A DNA stretch of 20,602 bases from an uncultured Eubacteriales bacterium (GTDB lineage: Bacteria; Bacillota_A; Clostridia; Oscillospirales; Acutalibacteraceae), in the NCBI GenBank assembly GCA_934454005.1, contig CAKSGI010000015.1, forward strand, positions 1 to 20,602, in the 5' to 3' direction. The position numbers and the translations under genes are program-made. Below, piece by piece: positions 15,270-20,602 of the stretch (position 1 is the first letter of the stretch; each line of letters begins with the position of its first letter). Below the pieces are notes generated by a model. The model saw only the letters and a list, made by a program, of their open reading frames with translations. It was not told the origin of the DNA and did no database searches.

Positions 15270-15572
15270 ATGAAGGGGAAAAAAATGCGTACTAAAGGGA
15301 AAATGATAAAAGGAAAAAAAGAAAAGTTGGCTTGTGCTATGCAACTTCCAATGCCAGCTATAATGGATTTATCTCATTTTGAACTTAACGGAAATAGAGA
15401 GGCTGTAATAGATGGGTGTAAAGGAATAATTGAATATGATGAAAATATGATTAAATTAAATACAGGAAAAATGATCACCAAATTTTTGGGTAGAAGACTT
15501 AACATTAAATGTTTAACTCCTGATTCTTTGGTTATTGAGGGAATAATCACAAGTATTGAATTTATAACTTGA
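15270..15572 (+). CDS. yqfC: Sporulation protein YqfC
   Basis: A small protein of the YabP/YqfC family, made in the mother cell during sporulation. Product of 100 residues with a basic Lys-rich start, then the family core LPMPAIMDLSHFELNGNREAVIDGCKGIIEYDE and a closing segment on LGRRLNIKCLTPDSLVIEGII. An alternative start at ATG 15285 has AAGGGG in front; ATG 15270 has GGGAGTG. Both are possible and differ by five residues. It sits directly before yqfD, as in Bacillus, where the pair is under SigE. The stop TGA overlaps the yqfD ribosome binding site region. Confidence 0.87.
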   Translation: MKGKKMRTKGKMIKGKKEKLACAMQLPMPAIMDLSHFELNGNREAVIDGCKGIIEYDENMIKLNTGKMITKFLGRRLNIKCLTPDSLVIEGIITSIEFIT

Positions 15573-15582
15573 GGTGAAAAAC

Positions 15583-16755
15583 TTGCTAGGTTTAATAAGA
15601 TGGGTTTTAGGATATGTACGATTTGTAGCAAAAGGAATGTTCCCGGAAAAACTTATGAATTTAATAGCAAAATCGAATATAAGTATATGGGATGCTAAAA
15701 GGAGTGAAAATGAATTTTCAGCATGTGTTGTTGCAGAGGAATATAAAGAATTTAGAAAATTTTATAAAAGGTCTGGAACAAAAATAAAAGTACTAGAAAA
15801 ACATGGTTTACCATTTGAAGTAAATAAATATAAAAAGAGAAAAGGTATGATATTTGGAATACTAGCTGCTTGTTTGTTTATTTATATATTGTCTCTTTAT
15901 ATTTGGGATGTTAAAATAGTAGGAGATGTTCCAGAGGATACAAGTCAAATTGAATCGGTTATTTCTGAATTAGGACTTTCTAAGGGGAAAATTAAAAGCA
16001 GAATAGATGCTTCGTATGTTGAACAAAATATGATGTTAAAATTACCAAATTTATCATGGGTCTCAGTTAATATTGATGGTTCAGTAATAGAAGTTTCAAT
16101 TAAACAAAGAGAAATGCCACCATATATTGTTCCAAAAACAGAGCCATGCAATATAAAATCAAAAATGGATGCGCAAATTATAAGAATGGAAGTTTATAAT
16201 GGAACGTCTGTTGTGAATGATGGAGATGCAGTGGTAAAAGGTCAATTATTGGTTAGTGGAGTGTTTGAGGACAAATGGGGAGGAAATGCATTTAAACATG
16301 CAGATGCAAAGGTTTGGGCATATACTAAAAAGAGTATTCATAATGAAATTAATTTAAATCAGCAGAAGCATATTTTGACAAACAAAACTGTATGTAGAAA
16401 AAGCATGAGAGTTTTTGGCGTTGAAATACCTTTAACTTTGGCACCAATACCTAAGGGTGACTATTCAAAAGAAACTAAAATTAAAGATTTGTATTTGTTT
16501 AAACAAAAAATGCCAATAAATTTAAATAAGGAGATTTATACAAAAGAAGTTACAGAACCGATTGTGATTAACGAGGATGAGGCGAAAGTACAGGCTGAAA
16601 AATTTTTTGAAAAATTTGAAGAAAATGAGTTTGGAGAGTCAATAATTTTAGAAAAGACATTAACAGGCTTTGTAGAAAATGATAAGTATATAGTAGATGC
16701 AGAATATAAGTGTCAAGAAAATATTGCACAGAAAGAAGCGATAATTTTAGAATAA
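15583..16755 (+). CDS. yqfD: Sporulation protein YqfD
   Basis: YqfD is a mother-cell sporulation protein with one main membrane anchor. The sequence has a cytoplasmic N-terminal region, a hydrophobic helix at about 88-108 (MIFGILAACLFIYILSLYIW), then an extracytoplasmic part beginning with a POTRA-like stretch (VKIVGDVPEDTSQIESVISELG). Typical downstream elements include LPNLSWVSVNIDGSVIEVSIKQ and NGTSVVNDGDAVVKGQLLVSG. The frame opens with GTG 15574, but this lies inside GAGGTG, the likely ribosome binding site for TTG 15583; I therefore use TTG. About 390 residues is normal. It is followed by a gap of 218 bases, so phoH and the genes after it have their own promoter. Confidence 0.88.
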   Translation: MLGLIRWVLGYVRFVAKGMFPEKLMNLIAKSNISIWDAKRSENEFSACVVAEEYKEFRKFYKRSGTKIKVLEKHGLPFEVNKYKKRKGMIFGILAACLFIYILSLYIWDVKIVGDVPEDTSQIESVISELGLSKGKIKSRIDASYVEQNMMLKLPNLSWVSVNIDGSVIEVSIKQREMPPYIVPKTEPCNIKSKMDAQIIRMEVYNGTSVVNDGDAVVKGQLLVSGVFEDKWGGNAFKHADAKVWAYTKKSIHNEINLNQQKHILTNKTVCRKSMRVFGVEIPLTLAPIPKGDYSKETKIKDLYLFKQKMPINLNKEIYTKEVTEPIVINEDEAKVQAEKFFEKFEENEFGESIILEKTLTGFVENDKYIVDAEYKCQENIAQKEAIILE

Positions 16756-16772
16756 ATAGGATAGATTTGAGT

Positions 16773-16795
16773 TTACCAAACAAATGTTTAGGTAA
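16773..16795 (+). repeat. Small hairpin in the yqfD-phoH gap
   Basis: TTACCAAAC (16773-16781) pairs with GTTT (16786-16789) plus GGTAA (16791-16795), with one bulged A and a four-base loop. No U-tract follows, so it is a weak terminator at best. The rest of the gap up to the phoH promoter is plain A+T-rich sequence. Confidence 0.35.
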
Positions 16796-16884
16796 TAATA
16801 CATAATATAACAGAATAATATTTGTTTATTTATATTTAAATGTTATATATTTAGTACAAAAAACAAGAAAAAAATATTTTTTTA

Positions 16885-16913
16885 ATGACATAGTTGTAAA
16901 AATGTGTTATAAT
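16885..16913 (+). promoter_or_regulatory. SigA promoter with extended -10 for phoH and following genes
   Basis: ATGACA (16885-16890, five of six to consensus) and a perfect TATAAT (16908-16913) are separated by 17 bases, with TGT directly before the -10 making it an extended type. Transcription would start near 16920, giving a leader of about 54 bases. Confidence 0.85.
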
Positions 16914-16953
16914 ATAGAAAAATAATAGTATGTTTTTACAATAATGTTCTGAT

Positions 16954-16976
16954 AAGGAGCGATATGTAAAATAATG
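16954..16976 (+). promoter_or_regulatory. phoH initiation region with an ATGTAA start-stop element
   Basis: AAGGAG (16954-16959) is followed after four bases by ATGTAA (16964-16969), a start codon joined directly to a stop. The phoH ATG lies 14 bases from the AAGGAG, farther than optimal, and an in-frame TAA at 16953-16955 excludes a longer phoH frame. Ribosomes could be captured at the minimal ORF before reinitiating at phoH; this is inference. Confidence 0.35.
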
Positions 16977-17939
16977 GTAGAAGAAGTAATAAATATTGAC
17001 AGAGTGGAACACGCTTTAAATTTATTCGGAAATTTAGATGCTAATATTAAAATTATAGAAGATGAGTATAATGTAAATATCGTGGCACGAAATTCTGAAT
17101 TAAAAATTACAGGTGACTCTGAGCAAGTTTACAAAGCTGTTAAAGTTATAAAAAATCTACTATCTATTATTAGTCGTGGAGAAATGTTAAATGAACAGAA
17201 CATTAGGTATTGCATAGCGCTTGTTGGTGAAGAGAAAGAGGATAGACTTAGCTCTCTGTCGGAAAACTGCATATGTATAACAGCAAAAGGTAAGCCTGTT
17301 AAACCCAAGACTTTAGGACAAAAGAAATACTGTTCTGAGATTTCACAAAACACTATAACATTTGGTATAGGTCCTGCAGGGACAGGAAAAACTTATTTAG
17401 CTGTTGCTATGGCAGTTACAGCTTTTAGAGCACAAGAGGTAAATAGAATAATTTTTACTAGGCCTGCAGTTGAAGCTGGAGAGAAACTAGGATTTCTTCC
17501 AGGTGATTTGCAACAAAAAGTGGATCCATATTTAAGACCAATTTATGATTCTTTATTTGATATGTTAGGAGTGGAGACATACAATAAGTATGTGGAAAGG
17601 GGGAACATAGAAATTGCTCCTTTAGCATATATGAGAGGGAGAACTCTTGATGATAGTTTTATTATATTAGATGAAGCTCAGAATACTACGTCAGAACAGA
17701 TGAAAATGTTTCTTACTAGGCTTGGTTTTGGATCTAAGATGGTCATTACAGGTGACATAACTCAAATTGATTTACCAAAAGGACAAAAGTCTGGCTTAAT
17801 GGAAGCTATAAAAGTACTACAAAATGTAGACAACATATCTCAAATTCATTTTACAAAACAAGATGTTGTGCGACACAAATTAGTACAGGACATTATTAAA
17901 GCTTACGAAAAAATTGAGGAAGGTAAAGGTAAAAAATGA
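16974..17939 (+). CDS. phoH: PhoH family ATPase
   Basis: A PhoH-type P-loop ATPase, linked in bacteria to RNA metabolism, often next to ybeY. The 321 residues have an N-terminal KH-like RNA-binding region (about 5-70), Walker A GPAGTGKT (133-140), TRPAVEAGEKLGFLPGDL (162-179) and Walker B FIILDEAQN (229-237), followed by the sensor-like TGDITQIDLP. This is the full family length. The stop TGA overlaps the ybeY start as ATGA, so the two are translationally coupled. In Bacillus an HD-domain phosphodiesterase gene (yqfF/pgpH) lies between them and is absent here. The start region is unusual (separate entry). Confidence 0.95.
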   Translation: MVEEVINIDRVEHALNLFGNLDANIKIIEDEYNVNIVARNSELKITGDSEQVYKAVKVIKNLLSIISRGEMLNEQNIRYCIALVGEEKEDRLSSLSENCICITAKGKPVKPKTLGQKKYCSEISQNTITFGIGPAGTGKTYLAVAMAVTAFRAQEVNRIIFTRPAVEAGEKLGFLPGDLQQKVDPYLRPIYDSLFDMLGVETYNKYVERGNIEIAPLAYMRGRTLDDSFIILDEAQNTTSEQMKMFLTRLGFGSKMVITGDITQIDLPKGQKSGLMEAIKVLQNVDNISQIHFTKQDVVRHKLVQDIIKAYEKIEEGKGKK

Positions 17940-18454
17940 TGGATAAAATTAAAGTTATTATTACAAACAAACAAAAAGATGTTAAAATTCCAACAGGGAT
18001 TAGAATGTTGGTTAGAAGATGCTGCAATGCAATTTTAAGAATGGAAGGTTTTGAAGGTTCAGCAGAGATTAATGTTGCTTTTGTTAATAATCTTCAAATA
18101 CAAGAATTAAATAAACAATTTAGAAATAAAAATTTACCTACTGATGTATTATCATTTCCTACAGGCGAAAACGGTAATTATACGATAGATCCAGAGTCTG
18201 GGGCACAAGTACTAGGAGATGTAGTTATATCTATGGAAAAAGCAGAAGAACAGGCAAAAAAATTTGGACATAGTCTTCAAAGAGAAGTTGGTTATTTAAC
18301 GGCTCACTCTGTTTTACATTTGCTGGGTTATGACCATGAAGAAGGTGGTCAGGCTAGATCTAAAATGAGAGCAAAAGAAGAAATAGTGATGAGACAATTG
18401 GGACTTCCAGGAACAACTAGCTATTATATGTTTGAGGATGATAAAAAAATATGA
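17936..18454 (+). CDS. ybeY: YbeY, rRNA maturation endoribonuclease
   Basis: YbeY is a metal-dependent endoribonuclease family involved in 16S rRNA 3' processing and ribosome quality control. The metal site H124-x3-H128-x5-H134 is intact in HSVLHLLGYDH, preceded by the conserved TDVLSFP and LGDVVIS segments. The 172-residue length is normal. Two adjacent ATG codons (17936 and 17939) are possible starts; the first forms ATGA with the phoH stop, and GAGGAAGG lies upstream. Its own stop overlaps the dgkA start in the same ATGA manner, so phoH-ybeY-dgkA form a tightly coupled chain. Confidence 0.96.
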   Translation: MMDKIKVIITNKQKDVKIPTGIRMLVRRCCNAILRMEGFEGSAEINVAFVNNLQIQELNKQFRNKNLPTDVLSFPTGENGNYTIDPESGAQVLGDVVISMEKAEEQAKKFGHSLQREVGYLTAHSVLHLLGYDHEEGGQARSKMRAKEEIVMRQLGLPGTTSYYMFEDDKKI

Positions 18455-18951
18455 ATTTTATAAAAAGCTTTCGATATGCATTTAGAGGTATAGTTTATTG
18501 TATAAAAAGCGAAAGAAATATGCGAATACATACTGTAGCGTCATTATATGTTTTGTTGTTTGCTAGATTTTTTTATTTATCGTTAGAAAAATTTTTGATT
18601 TTATTATTAACCATTTCAGCAGTTTTGGCAGCTGAAATGGTTAATACTGCGACTGAAGAATTATCGGATTTATCTGCAGAAGATTATAATCCTATGGCAA
18701 GGATAGCTAAAGATGTGGCTGCAGGGGCAGTTTTGATAACAGCTATTTTTGCTGTTGTTATAGGAATTTTTATATTTTGGGATATAGAATCTTTTAAAAG
18801 GATTTTCGAGTATTTTAAACTGCATAATATAAGATTCATTTTACTTATTATGTCGTTTATAATTTCTTATTTTTATATACACTTTGGGATCTCCGGTATA
18901 AAAAATAAAATTTGGAAAGAATCTTTTAAAAGAAAACAGACAAAAAAATAA
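18451..18951 (+). CDS. dgkA: Diacylglycerol kinase-like undecaprenol kinase with C-terminal extension
   Basis: A small integral membrane kinase of the DgkA family; Gram-positive members phosphorylate undecaprenol, feeding the lipid carrier of wall synthesis. Family residues are visible in FRGIVYCIKSERNMRIH (E21), the signature AAEMVNTATEELSD (E62, N65, E69) and AKDVAAGAVL (87-96). Three membrane helices fit the kinase core (about 1-112). Residues about 113-166 form an extra segment with a fourth hydrophobic helix (FILLIMSFIISYFYIHFG) and a Lys-rich tail; it is too short to be the PAP2 phosphatase domain that is fused in some relatives. The position between ybeY and era is conserved; the cdd gene found there in Bacillus is missing. 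Confidence 0.9.
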   Translation: MNFIKSFRYAFRGIVYCIKSERNMRIHTVASLYVLLFARFFYLSLEKFLILLLTISAVLAAEMVNTATEELSDLSAEDYNPMARIAKDVAAGAVLITAIFAVVIGIFIFWDIESFKRIFEYFKLHNIRFILLIMSFIISYFYIHFGISGIKNKIWKESFKRKQTKK

Positions 18952-18972
18952 ATTTTAATTCTGAGGTTAATT

Positions 18973-19881
18973 ATGGAAAATAAAACGGAGTTTATATCTA
19001 TAGTAGGAAGGCCAAATGTTGGAAAGTCATCTCTTTTAAATAAAATAATTAAACAGAAAATTTCTATTGTATCTAAAAAACCTCAAACTACTAGAACACG
19101 TATAATAGGTGTTTATACAAAGGATAATCTCCAATTAGTCTTTATTGATACTCCCGGTCTGCATAAGCCTAAAACTAACTTAGGACAATATATGATTAGA
19201 TCTATCAGTGAGTCAATAATGGGTGTAGATGTTTGCTTATTGGTAATTGATGCTACAAAGAAAATTTCTCAGTTTGAGTTAGATCTTATAGAAAAATTCA
19301 AAAAAATGAAAACTACTGCAATTTTAGCTATAAATAAAGTGGATTTGATTGATGATAAAACACAAATAATTAAAACAATTTTAGAATATTCAAATTTATA
19401 TGATTTTGAGGCAATTGTACCATTATCAGCAAACTCTGGTGATGGAGTAGATGATTTAATTTGTGAGTTAAAGAAGTTCGCCGTAGCTTCAGAACATTTT
19501 TTTGATAACGATACATTTACAGACCAACCGGAGCGTACTATTGCAGCTGAAATAATAAGAGAAAAAACACTAAATTTTCTTGATAAAGAAATACCTCATG
19601 GGATAGCTGTTTATATCGAGAAAATGGTGGAAAGGAAAAATAGACCTGAAATTATTGATATAGATGCTATAATTTATTGTGAGAAGGATAGTCATAAAGG
19701 AATAATAATAGGTAAAAAAGGTTCTATGCTAAAAAAAATTGGGAGCAAGGCAAGAGAAGACATGGAACAATTTTTTTTATGTAAAATAAATCTTAACATT
19801 TGGGTGAAAGTTAAAGAAGATTGGAGAAATAGAGAATCTATTCTAAGATCTTTGGGATATGATCAAAACAATTTTAACTAA
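18973..19881 (+). CDS. era: Era, ribosome-assembly GTPase
   Basis: Era binds GTP and the 3' end of 16S rRNA during 30S maturation. The 302 residues show G1 GRPNVGKS (12-19), the switch-I TTRTR, G3 DTPG in FIDTPGLHKPK, G4 NKVD and G5-like SANSGDG. The C-terminal KH domain has IIIGKKGSMLKKIGSKAREDME. A GAGG-type ribosome binding site precedes ATG 18973. Genome position before yqzL-recO is conserved in Firmicutes. Full length, with nothing unusual. Confidence 0.98.
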   Translation: MENKTEFISIVGRPNVGKSSLLNKIIKQKISIVSKKPQTTRTRIIGVYTKDNLQLVFIDTPGLHKPKTNLGQYMIRSISESIMGVDVCLLVIDATKKISQFELDLIEKFKKMKTTAILAINKVDLIDDKTQIIKTILEYSNLYDFEAIVPLSANSGDGVDDLICELKKFAVASEHFFDNDTFTDQPERTIAAEIIREKTLNFLDKEIPHGIAVYIEKMVERKNRPEIIDIDAIIYCEKDSHKGIIIGKKGSMLKKIGSKAREDMEQFFLCKINLNIWVKVKEDWRNRESILRSLGYDQNNFN

Positions 19882-19960
19882 ATTTAGTTATATTTTTAAG
19901 TGTATCAATCTCTTTTATGAGTATACTAAAATTTATAGAGTATATTTGTGGAGGGATATT

Positions 19961-20125
19961 ATGGATGAGGAAATGGCATGGGAAAATTTTTTAAAAACAG
20001 GCAGTGTATTGGATTATTTGGTATATAGTAAGTTTAAGAATAGCAATGGCTTAAATTTTCAGGAGGACAATATAAATGCAAGTGAACACAGACGGACTGG
20101 TTATAAAAGAAATGAGTATTTCTGA
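19961..20125 (+). CDS. yqzL: YqzL-like small protein
   Basis: A short protein of 54 residues with the pattern MAWENFLKTGSVLDYLVYSKF, which resembles the YqzL family (an aromatic-containing start, then a TG.(I/V)..YL(L/V)Y core). YqzL genes sit between era and recO in many Firmicutes, and this position supports the call; the function is unknown. GGAGGG (19950-19955) fixes ATG 19961. The C-terminal part is encoded by sequence that also carries the recO ribosome binding site and first 50 bases of recO in another frame, so the last 17 residues or so may not be under selection as protein. A short TATACT/AGTATA inverted repeat lies just upstream. Confidence 0.8.
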   Translation: MDEEMAWENFLKTGSVLDYLVYSKFKNSNGLNFQEDNINASEHRRTGYKRNEYF

Positions 20126-20602
20126 AAATGATAAGTTAATAACAATTCTTACAAGAAATATGGGAGTTATAAGAGCATTTGTAAAGGGTGCTAAAAATAT
20201 AAAAAATAAAAATAATGTATCAACTCAACTTTTAGGTTATTCCCGCTTTAATATTTATAAAGGGCGGGATAAATACATAGTAGATGAAGCCAAAATAGAG
20301 GAACTGTTTTTTGAACTTAGAAATGATATTGAAAAACTTTCAATTGCTCAATATTTTTGTGAACTATGTATGGCAGTTGTGCCAGAAGAAACAGATTCAG
20401 AAATCTTTTTGAGACTTATATTGAATGCCCTTTATTATCTTTGTAAGGACAAATTAGATAAAGAACTTGTTAAGTCTGTAGTAGAAATGAGATTACTTTC
20501 ATTAGCTGGTTACACACCTAATTTAGTGTGTTGCAATAATTGTTCTAAGTATGAGGACGATTATATGTTTTTTGTACCAGGAGATGGCAATATATATTGT
20601 AA
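20076..20602 (+). CDS. recO: RecO, DNA repair protein, N-terminal part (3' truncated by window edge)
   Basis: RecO loads RecA on SSB-coated single-stranded DNA with RecR in the gap-repair pathway. About 175 codons are visible. The N-terminal OB-fold region contains GLVIKEMSISENDKLITILTRNMGVIRAFVKGAK, typical of the family, followed by a helical domain and the start of the zinc-binding site with CCNNC in LVCCNNCSKYEDDYMFFVPGDG. AGGAGG (20061-20066) sits nine bases before ATG 20076. The frame runs off the window end without a stop. It overlaps yqzL by 50 bases. Confidence 0.93.
   Translation, partial: MQVNTDGLVIKEMSISENDKLITILTRNMGVIRAFVKGAKNIKNKNNVSTQLLGYSRFNIYKGRDKYIVDEAKIEELFFELRNDIEKLSIAQYFCELCMAVVPEETDSEIFLRLILNALYYLCKDKLDKELVKSVVEMRLLSLAGYTPNLVCCNNCSKYEDDYMFFVPGDGNIYC

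Overview
The window is a low-GC chromosomal segment (very A+T-rich throughout, roughly 30% GC by eye) from a Gram-positive, endospore-forming member of the Clostridia (Firmicutes). This rests on three things. Sporulation genes ylbJ, yqfC and yqfD are present. The block yqfC-yqfD-phoH-ybeY-dgkA-era-yqzL-recO follows the Bacillus/Clostridium order. Genes have strong AGGAGG-type ribosome binding sites with TTG/GTG/ATG starts. I cannot name the genus.

Layout. Positions 1-5482 (+) carry the end of recA, then recX, rimO, pgsA, cysE and cysS, closed by a strong terminator at 5512-5581. Positions 5586-7774 (-) carry three genes that read as one unit: a LiaF-like membrane protein, a LysM-bearing GH25 lysozyme and a phage-type holin. 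A good promoter (7806-7834) sits upstream, and an unusual set of overlapping inverted repeats surrounds the lysozyme start. Positions 7775-8375 are a gene-poor gap with one clear RNA-type hairpin and repeated ATAAGA/TCTTAT half-sites. Positions 8376-12744 (+) carry a cysteine desulfurase, thiI, a class B sortase and DAHP synthase, ending in a terminator. Positions 12924-13856 (+) are the rplM-rpsI ribosomal operon with a textbook promoter and terminator. ylbJ is on the minus strand at 13977-15137. Positions 15270-20602 (+) run yqfC-yqfD, then phoH-ybeY-dgkA-era-yqzL-recO from its own promoter; recO is cut by the window edge.

How the genes work together. recA/recX and recO belong to recombinational repair. 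cysE makes O-acetylserine for cysteine, cysS loads cysteine on tRNA, and the desulfurase plus ThiI move cysteine sulfur into tRNA 4-thiouridine; RimO is another sulfur-inserting enzyme. PgsA, DgkA, the sortase, LiaF-like protein and lysozyme/holin act at the membrane or wall. PhoH, YbeY, Era and the ribosomal proteins serve RNA and ribosome maturation. Most of the window is conserved housekeeping.

The part most worth a second look is 5586-8300. A phage-type lysis pair is joined to an envelope-stress-type membrane protein with no other phage genes nearby. The mRNA around the lysozyme start can adopt mutually exclusive folds, one of which places the ribosome binding site and AUG in the loop of a 15-bp stem.
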